Assembly (NCBI GenBank): GCA_005798825.1
Contig: SYIL01000008.1
Location: 1 to 64,000 of the forward strand
Source of the DNA: Bacteroidota bacterium
Lineage (GTDB): Bacteria; Bacteroidota; Bacteroidia; NS11-12g; UBA955
DNA: 64,000 nucleotides
Direction: 5' to 3'
Shown: in pieces, positions 6,778-15,677 of the stretch
Layout of the letters: every line of letters starts with the position of its first letter
Position numbering within the stretch: position 1 is the first letter of the stretch
Notes under the pieces: generated by a model
Databases searched by the model: none
Told to the model about the DNA's origin: nothing
Seen by the model: only the letters and a program-made list of their open reading frames with translations
Program-made: the position numbers and the translations under genes

Positions 6778-9700
6778 ATGAATACACATTACAAAATCAA
6801 ACATTCAGTTCGCTTCTTCAAACAGACAGCATTACTGATTTTATTGGGTTTGGCTGGGGTAGCCAATGCTCAATTGAGTGGGTCGTACACCCTTAATTCG
6901 GCCTCGGCCACAAGTGGTACAAACTTTGCGGATTGGGCCGATTTGGCTTCTGCATTGTCTAAATCAGGTGTCAGCGGTGCAGTAAGTGTTGCTGTTCAAA
7001 CAGATATCACCACTTCCACTGGAACTAACTTTGCAGCTATTTCTGGTTCTTCATCCACCAATACCATCACAATTGATGGTAAAAATTCACGTGGGGGGGC
7101 AAATGCAATTTTATCTTATAGTGGTTCAAACGCAGCCCTGGGTTTTACCGGTGCTGACTATGTAACAATTAAAAATGTAACAATTAGAAATTCTGCTACT
7201 GGAACATATTCTGGTTGTGTCAAAATTTCTGGTGGTTCTGACTATAATACCATAGACAATTGTGTATTGGAGTTCTCGGCTTTGACTTCTTTGACCAGTG
7301 AAACATACTATGTAGCGATTTCAGGAGGAGGAGGAGGTTCTTCTCTTCGGACTGCTACCTCATCTACACCAGGGTCATACAATACCATTTCAAACAATAC
7401 AATGAGAACAACGGCAACAAATTCTGCTGGTCCTCAATTTGGTATGATTGCCATAGGCAATTCTTCTTCTTATTCTTCAACTGAAGAAAATAATACATTT
7501 AGTAAAAATACAGTGCAGAATTTTTACCAATATGGTATTTATAATTATTACTCCAATGGCAATCAATTTATAAGTAATGATTTATCTCGCTCCAATGCAA
7601 ACTCGAATTCACCAATTTCAACATTATTTTATGGGAGCTATAGCACTTATACCTATGGAAAATCGCGTTCTACTTCACTCAAAGACAATAATTTTCATGA
7701 TTTGCCTTATTCAGGTGCTGGGAGTAGTTCAACTACCAATTATATAAATCAATTTTATGGTGCACTCTTCAATTACAATTATGGGACAACCACACTTCCA
7801 GTAATTGTCCAAGGTAATATTTATAAAAATATTATGTCGTACACTACAAGTTATTGTTTCTACGCTATGTACAACGACGTTATAGATATGAATAAAAATA
7901 CTATAGACAATTTCCGCTCCAATGGCGGTAATGTATACATGTTTTATGTACAGCGAGGTAATGATGCAGATTTAATTGGCAATACAGTTAAAAATTGTAG
8001 GATTGGAGAAGGTACTACTGCATTTTTATATCACATGTATCTTTTCAACATAGCATCCAGAAGCCGCTCAAGAAATTCAGTTAATGACAATGTTTTCGTA
8101 GACAATTATTTTAGCTATTACATGTACGGGATGCAAGTTTGGTACGGTAATTATAACTTTGAGCGCAATAGAATGTTGCGTAACAATTCATCAACAAGCC
8201 AAGGATACTTATATGGGCTTATGTTTTACTATTTGGGAAACTATAGTGTTAAATCAAATATCGTAGCCGATAATTTGGCCTGGTATGGCAATTACAATGT
8301 TTATACCTACAGCTACCAATCTGGCTATCAAGTAGAGTGGCTTCAAAACACGATTCATTATAAAGTTCCATCCAATGGGTACAATTATCATTTTGCATAC
8401 GGAATGGTGGTTCAAGATTATGCATCACTCTCTCGGTTAAACGGCAATATTTGTGACTTTACTACACCCTATTATGTGTATGGTTGTTATTACTATTCTT
8501 CCCCAGCATCGAATATAAAATCATGCAAAAACAATACTTTTTGGGTGTCATCTCCCAATCAATATTGGTGTTATGGAACAACTGGTTACAATACATACGG
8601 CGATTGGAGGGGTGCTAATAACAATGGACCAGGTAATAATTATGTAAATCCCAATTGGAAAGATATTACTGCTGGCACGGACGATTGGAGATCTGATTGT
8701 TTTGAAACACAAAACAATGTTGACCCCAAGGATAGTGCTACTAGATTAGATCAACTCTCTGGAGTTAGAAATGTAACTAAATCTGATCGTGGTTCAAGAG
8801 AAAATATGTTGGATGCCGAAGCCGTTAAATCTGACTTTTCTATAGCAAAATCTGTTTGCGCTGGTCATGAAGCAGCTTCTTCAAATATCTATATCAAAAA
8901 TAATTTTGTAGATACTATTTACGACTTTTATGTAGCGTATTCTATAAATGGAAAAGTTACCCGTCAATTGGTTAAAGACAAAATTTTGTCTGGTTCAACA
9001 GTTAAAGTTGATTTTACAACACCGATTGTATTGTCTATTTCCGGTAAAACTGATATCAAAATTTACATAGATATTCCAGATGATAAAACCTCAAATGATA
9101 CATTATCCTACACTACGACTGTGGAACCAGCACCCGGAGGAGGTTTTTATGAGTTTTCAACCAAAACCAGTACTCCAAACACGGCTATTTATCAAACAAG
9201 TCGTCCCTATGACATTACAGTACTAGATATACCCGTTATTTATGATGTGCGTGCTCCCCGCGTATACAGTAACAGTTCTTACGGTTCTGCCTCTCCTAAC
9301 AATTGGTATGCAACAGTTCAGGCATACACAGCTTCTGGTAAAACGGTTTCTGGAGCAACACTGACAGCACCTTCTGGAACCACCAATTTAGAAGTACAAT
9401 TCAAAACTTCTGATCAAACAATGGAGGATAGTATGTTGACGCTGGTTTTAAAAGTAACCGATAACAATAATGGTTGTGATACTTTCATCAAGCGTAAAGT
9501 GTTGATTAACCCATCCATTAAAACTGATTTCACTTACCCATCGAAAATTTGTAATGGAGATGATGTTCTCTTTGCGAATACCTCTAAGGTTCAATCTGGT
9601 TCTATGGATTTTTTCTGGGATTTTGGAACAGGAAGCAAAGCCGATACATCCAATGCTCCAGAGCCTATCTTTAGATTCCCAAAGGCAGGTAAATACAAAG

Positions 9701-11295
9701 TTTTATTGACTTCCAAAACACTTCCCAACAATTTTATTTTTTCTAAATCCTATGATGTAGAAGTGTTTGCTATCCCTACAGTTGCATTTGATAAAGTCAA
9801 TGCATGTTTAGGTAATAATTTGGTATTTACAAACAAAACTGATCCAATGAATGCCAAGTTTAAATGGGACTTTGGAAATGGAACAACTGCTACTACCACT
9901 GATGCAAAAGTTAAATATCCAAAAGCAGGAACTTATTTCGTTTCTTTAAGTGCCGATCTTAATGGTTGTATCTCCAAGTATACTACAAAGGTGTATCAGT
10001 TTGAAAAACCTGTTGCCATGTATTCGTTGAAGAGTGGAGTATGTGACAATAACATATTTTCGTTCGCTAATACTTCTTCAATTGGTGCAGGATTGATTGG
10101 AAATTTATGGAATTTTGATGATAATGGAAGCGTTAGTACCGATGAGAGTCCAATCTACAAATTCTCTAAACATGGTAAAAAACAGGTTAAATTGGTTGTT
10201 ACTTCCGAATTTGGTTGTACAGATTCAATAACTAAACAAATTGAGGTTCGTGAATCACCTAAAGTTGCGTTCACAAATTCGCCTGCCTGTTCTTTGACAC
10301 CAACTGTTTTCACAAACACCACTCCTGATGTTTCTGGTGCAGTTGCGAACTATTTGTGGAATTTTGGTGATGGTACTTCCAGTAAAACAAAATCCCCCAC
10401 TCACTCATGGACAAGCTTAGGGCCCAAAAAAATCACTCTGAAAATCACCTTAGACAATGGTTGTATGGATGAAATTGCCAAGGACATATCAGTGGCAACC
10501 CAACCGAAGACAAATTTCTCAGCCAAGGATGTTTGTGCGGGTGACCAAGTTGTATTTGAAAATGCTACATCATGGCCACAAGGTGAAATTTCTTACAAGT
10601 GGGATTTCGGAGACAACACCTATTCAACCAATAGTGACCCCTCTAAGTTGTACAACATTATCCAAACTACAAGTTATAATGTAACCTTGTATGCTTACAT
10701 CGTGGATGGTTGTTCTGACTCAATTACGCAAAGGGTAACAGTAAACGAATCACCCCGTACTTGTGATTTCAAAGCAACTCCCGATTATGGATATAGTTTC
10801 TTCGGTGTTAAGGTTGAGCCTGTGAACTCAAGTGGTGTTGCTGGTGGTCAAAACAACGTTGATTATACTTGGGTTTTTGCTGGTGGCGGAACGCTTAAGA
10901 GCAAGGATTTAACAGCTGCAGTTAATTACGATTTGCAAAGTGACGGTGAGTACACTGTAACCATGAAGGCAATAGTTCGTCAAACAGGTTGCGAATGTAC
11001 CAAAATGAAGAAAATTGTAATGAACCGTGCTGCTACAAAAGATTTGTTAGAAGTTGGCGTTGCGGTTTATCCAAACCCAACTGCTGGTGAGATTAAAGTA
11101 GCTACAAGTGAAACTTTCGGTGCAAACATTACAGTCAATGTGATGAGTATAACCGGTAAAGTTGTTTATTCTACCACTTCTGCCAATCAAGGCGTTATGA
11201 TTTTAAATGCTGGTGAATTGAGTAACGGAATTTACTTGGTTCAAGTAACTTCTGGAAACAATCAAGTTACCCGCAAAATCACTGTGCAGAAATAA
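6778..11295 (+). CDS. Secreted beta-helix/PKD protein with T9SS sorting domain
   Basis: A 1505-aa protein with a signal peptide ending near VANAQLSGSY. Residues ~60-640 look like a right-handed parallel beta-helix: repeated N-x-I/N-x-T turns such as YVTIKNVTIRNS and YNTIDNCVLE. The stretch ~240-620 is strikingly rich in Tyr and Asn. After a linker domain (~700-910) come about six PKD-like repeats marked by W-D/N-F-G motifs near residues 945, 1030, 1110, 1194, 1275 and 1365. The last ~80 residues (VAVYPNPTAGEIKV ... GELSNGIYLVQV ... RKITVQK) are a type A T9SS C-terminal sorting domain. It is therefore exported by Sec, moved across the outer membrane by the SprA system encoded here, and anchored or released at the surface. 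It is probably an adhesin or polysaccharide-active surface protein; no catalytic site is obvious. A strong terminator follows. Confidence 0.88.
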   Translation: MNTHYKIKHSVRFFKQTALLILLGLAGVANAQLSGSYTLNSASATSGTNFADWADLASALSKSGVSGAVSVAVQTDITTSTGTNFAAISGSSSTNTITIDGKNSRGGANAILSYSGSNAALGFTGADYVTIKNVTIRNSATGTYSGCVKISGGSDYNTIDNCVLEFSALTSLTSETYYVAISGGGGGSSLRTATSSTPGSYNTISNNTMRTTATNSAGPQFGMIAIGNSSSYSSTEENNTFSKNTVQNFYQYGIYNYYSNGNQFISNDLSRSNANSNSPISTLFYGSYSTYTYGKSRSTSLKDNNFHDLPYSGAGSSSTTNYINQFYGALFNYNYGTTTLPVIVQGNIYKNIMSYTTSYCFYAMYNDVIDMNKNTIDNFRSNGGNVYMFYVQRGNDADLIGNTVKNCRIGEGTTAFLYHMYLFNIASRSRSRNSVNDNVFVDNYFSYYMYGMQVWYGNYNFERNRMLRNNSSTSQGYLYGLMFYYLGNYSVKSNIVADNLAWYGNYNVYTYSYQSGYQVEWLQNTIHYKVPSNGYNYHFAYGMVVQDYASLSRLNGNICDFTTPYYVYGCYYYSSPASNIKSCKNNTFWVSSPNQYWCYGTTGYNTYGDWRGANNNGPGNNYVNPNWKDITAGTDDWRSDCFETQNNVDPKDSATRLDQLSGVRNVTKSDRGSRENMLDAEAVKSDFSIAKSVCAGHEAASSNIYIKNNFVDTIYDFYVAYSINGKVTRQLVKDKILSGSTVKVDFTTPIVLSISGKTDIKIYIDIPDDKTSNDTLSYTTTVEPAPGGGFYEFSTKTSTPNTAIYQTSRPYDITVLDIPVIYDVRAPRVYSNSSYGSASPNNWYATVQAYTASGKTVSGATLTAPSGTTNLEVQFKTSDQTMEDSMLTLVLKVTDNNNGCDTFIKRKVLINPSIKTDFTYPSKICNGDDVLFANTSKVQSGSMDFFWDFGTGSKADTSNAPEPIFRFPKAGKYKVLLTSKTLPNNFIFSKSYDVEVFAIPTVAFDKVNACLGNNLVFTNKTDPMNAKFKWDFGNGTTATTTDAKVKYPKAGTYFVSLSADLNGCISKYTTKVYQFEKPVAMYSLKSGVCDNNIFSFANTSSIGAGLIGNLWNFDDNGSVSTDESPIYKFSKHGKKQVKLVVTSEFGCTDSITKQIEVRESPKVAFTNSPACSLTPTVFTNTTPDVSGAVANYLWNFGDGTSSKTKSPTHSWTSLGPKKITLKITLDNGCMDEIAKDISVATQPKTNFSAKDVCAGDQVVFENATSWPQGEISYKWDFGDNTYSTNSDPSKLYNIIQTTSYNVTLYAYIVDGCSDSITQRVTVNESPRTCDFKATPDYGYSFFGVKVEPVNSSGVAGGQNNVDYTWVFAGGGTLKSKDLTAAVNYDLQSDGEYTVTMKAIVRQTGCECTKMKKIVMNRAATKDLLEVGVAVYPNPTAGEIKVATSETFGANITVNVMSITGKVVYSTTSANQGVMILNAGELSNGIYLVQVTSGNNQVTRKITVQK

Positions 11296-11347
11296 TAGGT
11301 GATCTGATAACCACGAGATATTTATATTAAGGGTTAAGGTTCATTTC

Positions 11348-11382
11348 AAAAAAAGACCGCTCATTTGGGCGGTCTTTTTTTG
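11348..11382 (+). terminator. Intrinsic terminator after the T9SS cargo gene
   Basis: AAAAAAAGACCGC (11348-11360) pairs with GCGGTCTTTTTTT (11369 onward) around an 8-nt loop, ending in a T-run. It lies about 50 nt after the stop. The poly-A side would also let it act on the minus strand. Confidence 0.9.
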
Positions 11383-11583
11383 TACTTGCATTTATGGATG
11401 CAATTTTATTCGTAGGTTCAAGCCAAAAAAATGCGGGAGACTGTTTAACCAAGAAAAACAATGTAATAAGTATACATTGAATTTATTATAATTATTATTG
11501 TTTGAATGAGATGGGACAGCCATTCCAATCACAAGCGTTCAAACAGCAATTTGATTATTGGACCAAATCGGTGTGTCGGATAG
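11383..11583. other. Intergenic, nothing recognised
   Basis: AT-rich sequence between the terminator and the end of the minus-strand dehydrogenase-like gene. The small plus-strand ORF starting at 11502 runs into the antisense of that gene and has no family features. Confidence 0.5.
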
Positions 11584-12252
11584 TTATGTATGGTATTTCA
11601 GGTATTCTTGCTTTAACAGTGGGCAAATTTTATATCGACTGTCGTGGGTATCCTGATACAGAGATTCCAGTACTTCATAAACTTCTTTTATGCCAATCTG
11701 ATTGCACCATTCGAAAGGACCTTTTGGATAATTTGTCCCTAATATCATGGCTTGGTCTATATCAGATTTATGGGCTGTCTGTTCTTGAACAGTATAATAA
11801 GCTTCATTGATAATCATACAGATAATGCGTGGACTAACCATTCCTACTCTGCTATTTACAAGCGTAATGGTTTCATAACCCAGCGCCAAGGCAATTGTTT
11901 CTACGATTTCTGGGCTGAGATTGAATGGATTGCTATACTCCATTACATTCCGCTCTAAAAGGGTAGGGAGTGCATTGATTCCGAGGGCCCGAAAGTGTAT
12001 TATATTCTTAAGATGAAGTGCATTTAAGGCGCCTTCAATGCTATATTTTACTGCACTAAGAATAAAAATTGTATGGGTATTCTGAGTGTATGTGTTTAAC
12101 CGATGGATGTGGTCGTCTGAATCCAGGTCTACAAATACGTCATATTCGTCGTGGACTTCACTATCTTGCACCCATGAATATGAAGTGGCGTGTTTTTTTT
12201 TGTTTTCCCAGGCGATTCGTTTGGTGGGGCTTGCCAATATTCCTATTTTCAT
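11584..12252 (-). CDS. 3-hydroxyacyl-CoA dehydrogenase C-terminal-domain protein with reduced N-terminus
   Basis: A 222-aa protein. Residues ~125-222 form a 3HCDH C-terminal domain (VNSRVGMVSPRIICMIINEA, DIDQAMILGTNYPKGPFEW). In PaaH/FadB-type enzymes this domain binds the acyl chain and completes the active site. The N-terminal ~120 residues are too short for a full NAD-binding Rossmann domain (family total is usually about 280-300 aa) and show no GxGxxG motif. A TAATTTTG promoter box ends 7 nt before the ATG, so the short N-terminus appears to be the native protein and not the end of a broken gene. It may act with a partner subunit or be non-catalytic. The neighbouring RidA protein and PaaN hint at acyl-CoA or phenylacetate metabolism, but that is inference. 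Confidence 0.75.
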   Translation of the reverse strand: MKIGILASPTKRIAWENKKKHATSYSWVQDSEVHDEYDVFVDLDSDDHIHRLNTYTQNTHTIFILSAVKYSIEGALNALHLKNIIHFRALGINALPTLLERNVMEYSNPFNLSPEIVETIALALGYETITLVNSRVGMVSPRIICMIINEAYYTVQEQTAHKSDIDQAMILGTNYPKGPFEWCNQIGIKEVYEVLESLYQDTHDSRYKICPLLKQEYLKYHT

Positions 12253-12259
12253 GCAGTCA

Positions 12260-12267
12260 CAAAATTA
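12260..12267 (-). promoter_or_regulatory. -7 promoter box of the 3HCDH-domain gene
   Basis: CAAAATTA on plus reads TAATTTTG on minus, 7 nt before the start codon at 12252. No clear -33 box. Confidence 0.5.
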
Positions 12268-12284
12268 CATCAAACCACAACAAC

Positions 12285-12668
12285 ATGCGAGAAATCATTT
12301 ACACCGAAAATGCTCCTAACCCGATCGGCCCCTATAGTCAAGCTATACGTGTGGGGGATACCTATTATTTTTCTGGTCAAGTTGGGCTGAATCCCGCTAC
12401 CGGAAATTTTGACAGTGAAACGGATATTGATATCCAATCCCAACGCGTGATGCAAAACATTCAGGCATTATTAGTAGCTTCTGGGCTGTCATGGGACAAT
12501 GTGGTAAAATCGACTATTTTTCTCAAAGACATGAACGACTTCCCCAAGGTCAATGCAATCTATGGTGGATTTTTTTCCGAAGGTAAATACCCTGCCCGAG
12601 AAACGGTTCAAGTGAGTCGACTTCCGAAAGATGCTTTGCTTGAGATCTCAGTGATTTGTGTGAAATAA
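12285..12668 (+). CDS. ridA: RidA family enamine/imine deaminase
   Basis: A 127-aa Rid/YjgF/UK114 protein. It begins MREIIYTENAPNPIGPYSQAI, has the family strand YYFSGQVGLNP, and ends with the ARETVQVSRLPKDALLEIS region that contains the conserved Arg contacting the carboxylate of the imine substrate. It hydrolyses reactive 2-aminoacrylate and related imines in the cytoplasm, usually as a trimer. The track ORF starts at 12069, but its first 72 codons are antisense to the divergent 3HCDH gene, so ATG 12285 is preferred. The two divergent start codons are only 32 bp apart. Confidence 0.93.
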   Translation: MREIIYTENAPNPIGPYSQAIRVGDTYYFSGQVGLNPATGNFDSETDIDIQSQRVMQNIQALLVASGLSWDNVVKSTIFLKDMNDFPKVNAIYGGFFSEGKYPARETVQVSRLPKDALLEISVICVK

Positions 12669-13029
12669 ATACCGATTGTTGATTCCTACAATCTCAAAAT
12701 AGTAGTCACATACAAAAATCCCCGGGGTATTATGGCATTTGAACGGCATATTTCAATTGTTGCCGCATTTATTAATGAAATTAAAATTTACAGCCCAATT
12801 CCAATACGGAAACCTCAAACGTTCTTAAGCCTATTCACGATTGTTCGTTTATTTACTGATTTGTAATCTGACTGGTCGTATTTGTGGTTAAAATGATATA
12901 GCTTGCATTTTGCCAATAAATCAAGTGGCTACAAGCAAAATCAGTTTCTTTTTTACAGTATAGGATGCTAATTTAGGGTTAAATAGCTCAATGTTGTTAG
13001 AAACTGCCTCTTCGCTATTAATTTTGTAG
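12669..13029. other. 361-bp intergenic region
   Basis: No ORF or RNA gene recognised. A weak GATTGT/ACAATC hairpin follows ridA and a CCCCGGGG palindrome lies near 12722. The only convincing element is the promoter box at its right end. Confidence 0.5.
13019..13026 (+). promoter_or_regulatory. -7 promoter box of the DUF3467 gene
   Basis: TAATTTTG ends 3 nt before ATG 13030. A TTG lies 22 nt upstream of it. The mRNA would begin at or inside the start region; a second in-frame ATG at 13036 may be the real initiator. Confidence 0.5.
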
Positions 13030-13362
13030 ATGACTATGGAAGACAATCAAGAACAATCACCCGCTTTAGATATCGAATTATCTGAGGAAATTGCCGAGGG
13101 GATTTATAGCAATTTCGCCATTATTACCCATTCGCAAACAGAATTTGTTATCGATTTCGTGCGAATGATGCCAGGAATTCCAAAAGGAAAAGTGAAAAGT
13201 CGCATCATCTTAGCGCCCCAACATGCCAAGCGTTTGATTATGGCATTGGGAGACAATTTGAGTAGATATGAAGATAATTTTGGTGAAATTCCCATTGAAG
13301 AGGGTATAATGCCCCACAATATGCTGCCTCTTGGTTTTGGAGGTCCCACAGGGCAGGCATAA
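13030..13362 (+). CDS. DUF3467 family protein
   Basis: A 110-aa acidic cytoplasmic protein. It matches the DUF3467 pattern: an N-terminal EEIAEGIYSNFAIITHSQTEFVIDF, then GKVKSRIILAPQHAKRLIMAL, and an amphipathic tail. The family is widespread in Bacteroidota and other phyla and has no established function. A promoter box abuts the start, so the real initiation may be at the second Met (13036). It precedes paaN by 54 nt and may be co-transcribed with it. Confidence 0.85.
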   Translation: MTMEDNQEQSPALDIELSEEIAEGIYSNFAIITHSQTEFVIDFVRMMPGIPKGKVKSRIILAPQHAKRLIMALGDNLSRYEDNFGEIPIEEGIMPHNMLPLGFGGPTGQA

Positions 13363-13416
13363 AGAATAATTTTACCAACACGCATCCCTTTTGATATCAC
13401 TTATAGAGAATATACG

Positions 13417-15060
13417 ATGAATCCTACAATAAAAGAAAGATTACAACTTGCTTATGCAGCCCAAGAAAGCAGATTGTTTTATTCGGCTTGGCCAGAATCT
13501 CCCAGGGCGTATGCCGAAGATGGAATGCAATCTGGACTACTGGCTTTTCAGTCATTGTTAACACAAAATTTTGTCGGCCTTCAGACCCATGGCAGTGAAG
13601 GATGGATTGGAGAGGAAATCAGCCCCTATTTTATGACAGGATTGGGAATTAAATACCCTGCTTTTTCCCCTAATACCCTTATTCAGAATGCTGAATTGGC
13701 ACAAAAAATTTGGTCTTCAACCTCGATAGATTTGCGTGCTACAATTTTGATAAATGCACTTGATAGCGTGGCAAATCGTTTTTTTGAAATTGCGTATGCT
13801 ACCATGCATACCACTGGCCAAGGTTTTATGATGGGATTTCAAGCCAGTGGTCCCCATGCCAATGACCGTGCTTTGGAAGTGTTGGCGATGGCGTATAAAG
13901 AATTAACTCGCTTTCCTTCTGATATCAATTGGGTTAAGAATATGGGTAAGTTTGATCTTGCATTGCAGAAAAATTACAAGGCGATTCCAAAGGGTGTGGC
14001 GTTGGTGATTGGTTGTTCAACTTTCCCAACTTGGAATACGCTACCAGGCTTGTTTGGAAGTTTGATGACGGGTAATGTGGGTATCGTTAAACCCCATCCA
14101 AAGAGTGTATTGCCCATTGCCATTGTTGTTGCTGAGATGCAAAAGGCCCTTGTGGCAGCTGGTTTACCTGCTTCAGTGGTTCAACTGGGTGTTGATACGC
14201 TGGCAAATCCCATTGCTAAAGAATTGGCGGAACACAATGCTGTTAAACTAATCGATTATACCGGGGGTTCTGCATTTGGTGAGTATATTGAATCTCTCCC
14301 GGGCAAAACAGTATTTACCGAAAAAGCAGGTGTTAATTCCGTGATTATTGAAAGTATTTCTGATGCTGCTGCTGTATTTTCAAATATTGCTTTTTCTGCA
14401 TCTCTTTATAGTGGGCAGTTGTGTACAGCCCCACAAAATATTTTTGTTCCTGCAACGGGCATTCAGACTCCTGACGGTAATATGTCTTATGACACAGTAG
14501 TTTCAGGCATTGCAAATGCCATTCAAAATTTGGTTGAAAACCCCAAAATGGGTTCTGGTGTTTTGGGTGCAATTCAAAATGATGCAACCGATAAACGCAT
14601 TAAAGATGTTTCCTTGGGCAGGCGTTTAGCATTGCAGTCGATGCCTGTACCCAATCTAGAATTTGCGGATGCGCGGACGGCTTCACCGGTCGTTATTGCG
14701 GTTGAAGCAGACGATGTCACAACCTGGAGACACGAGCATTTTGGTCCAATTTTATTTGTAATCAAAACACTTGATGCATCGCATAGCTTGTCTTTAGCCT
14801 CTGAATCTGCCCAAAGTTTGGGTGCCATTACATGCTTGTGTTATAGCAATGATGTGGCTTATATGAACCAAGTAGAATCTACCATGAACAAGGTGTTTAC
14901 GCCAGTGAGTTTTAATTTTACAGGTGCAGCTTTTGTAACCCAACATGCAGCGTTCAGTGATTTTCACGTTACAGGGGGAAATCCCAGTGGAAATGCAACT
15001 TTTACTGATGCACAATTCATAAACAGAAGGTTTGTGTGGGTGGGAAATCGTAAAATGTGA
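13417..15060 (+). CDS. paaN: PaaN-like aldehyde dehydrogenase
   Basis: A 547-aa ALDH-superfamily protein. The Rossmann part has PKGVALVIGCSTFPTWN. The general-base region is TEKAGVNSV (about residue 302) and the nucleophile Cys lies in SGQLCTAPQN (about residue 335). The N-terminal ~150 residues and total length match phenylacetic acid degradation protein PaaN rather than ordinary ~490-residue ALDHs. PaaN-type enzymes oxidise an aldehyde intermediate of aerobic phenylacetyl-CoA degradation. A PaaJ/PcaF-like thiolase is encoded at 55.8-57.0 kb, but no paaABCDE epoxidase or paaK ligase is present in this window, so pathway membership is likely but not shown. Convergent with the adenosyltransferase gene, with no gap. 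Confidence 0.85.
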   Translation: MNPTIKERLQLAYAAQESRLFYSAWPESPRAYAEDGMQSGLLAFQSLLTQNFVGLQTHGSEGWIGEEISPYFMTGLGIKYPAFSPNTLIQNAELAQKIWSSTSIDLRATILINALDSVANRFFEIAYATMHTTGQGFMMGFQASGPHANDRALEVLAMAYKELTRFPSDINWVKNMGKFDLALQKNYKAIPKGVALVIGCSTFPTWNTLPGLFGSLMTGNVGIVKPHPKSVLPIAIVVAEMQKALVAAGLPASVVQLGVDTLANPIAKELAEHNAVKLIDYTGGSAFGEYIESLPGKTVFTEKAGVNSVIIESISDAAAVFSNIAFSASLYSGQLCTAPQNIFVPATGIQTPDGNMSYDTVVSGIANAIQNLVENPKMGSGVLGAIQNDATDKRIKDVSLGRRLALQSMPVPNLEFADARTASPVVIAVEADDVTTWRHEHFGPILFVIKTLDASHSLSLASESAQSLGAITCLCYSNDVAYMNQVESTMNKVFTPVSFNFTGAAFVTQHAAFSDFHVTGGNPSGNATFTDAQFINRRFVWVGNRKM

Positions 15061-15618
15061 TTATACGGGTTTTTCAGGTTTCCAGATAATTTCAATACCC
15101 CCATTTTTGTGGTCTAAAAATCGAGCCAGTGTAAACAGGTAATCGCTTAAGCGGTTTAAGTATTTTACGACAAATTTAGGAACAATTTCAATTTCAGAAA
15201 GAGAAACAACCAGTCTTTCGGCGCGTCTGCATACGCAACGAGCAATATGAGCCTGGGACCCCTGCAAGGAAGCGCCCGGCAATATGAAATGCTTTAATTC
15301 GGGTAATTCTAGGGTAAGTCTGTCTATTTCAGATTCTAATTTCAGTATTTTTTCTTCACCCAATTCTGGCAAAGTGAAGTTTGTCCCTGGGCTTGAAGCC
15401 AAGAACGAACCCACGGTAAACAAATCATTTTGAACCTCTGACAAGAGTATTTCTTCTTTCTCGCCTTTGACAAAACAACGAATCATTCCAATATGGCTGT
15501 TTAATTCGTCTACTGTACCATAACTTTCAACCCGAACATGATTTTTGAACACCCTTTCGCCCCCAATTAATCCCGTTTTACCTTCATCACCTGCCCTTGT
15601 ATAAATTTTGAATCCCAT
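15061..15618 (-). CDS. pduO: Cob(I)yrinic acid a,c-diamide adenosyltransferase, PduO type
   Basis: A 185-aa protein. The N-terminal ATP-binding motif is YTRAGDEGKTGLIGGERV, followed by YGTVDELNSHIG and the RRAERLV and NRLSDYLFTLAR helices. All are signatures of PduO-type corrinoid adenosyltransferases. It transfers adenosine from ATP to cob(I)alamin to make coenzyme B12 for enzymes such as methylmalonyl-CoA mutase or class II ribonucleotide reductase; neither is in the window. The last base of paaN is adjacent to its stop, a tail-to-tail arrangement without a terminator. No other cobalamin gene is nearby, which suggests salvage rather than a full pathway, though only this window is visible. 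Confidence 0.93.
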   Translation of the reverse strand: MGFKIYTRAGDEGKTGLIGGERVFKNHVRVESYGTVDELNSHIGMIRCFVKGEKEEILLSEVQNDLFTVGSFLASSPGTNFTLPELGEEKILKLESEIDRLTLELPELKHFILPGASLQGSQAHIARCVCRRAERLVVSLSEIEIVPKFVVKYLNRLSDYLFTLARFLDHKNGGIEIIWKPEKPV

Positions 15619-15677
15619 CTTTAGTATCTATTATATTTTTTGTTGTTATTCCTTAAGGATATTTTAATTTCATTTTA

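Noticed and set aside
11502-11810. 102-aa plus-strand ORF
   Set aside because: Mostly antisense to the 3HCDH-domain gene, with no family motifs and no clear start signals.
12069-12284. N-terminal extension of the RidA ORF
   Set aside because: Antisense to the divergent 3HCDH gene. RidA proteins start at the MREIIYTENAP position (ATG 12285).
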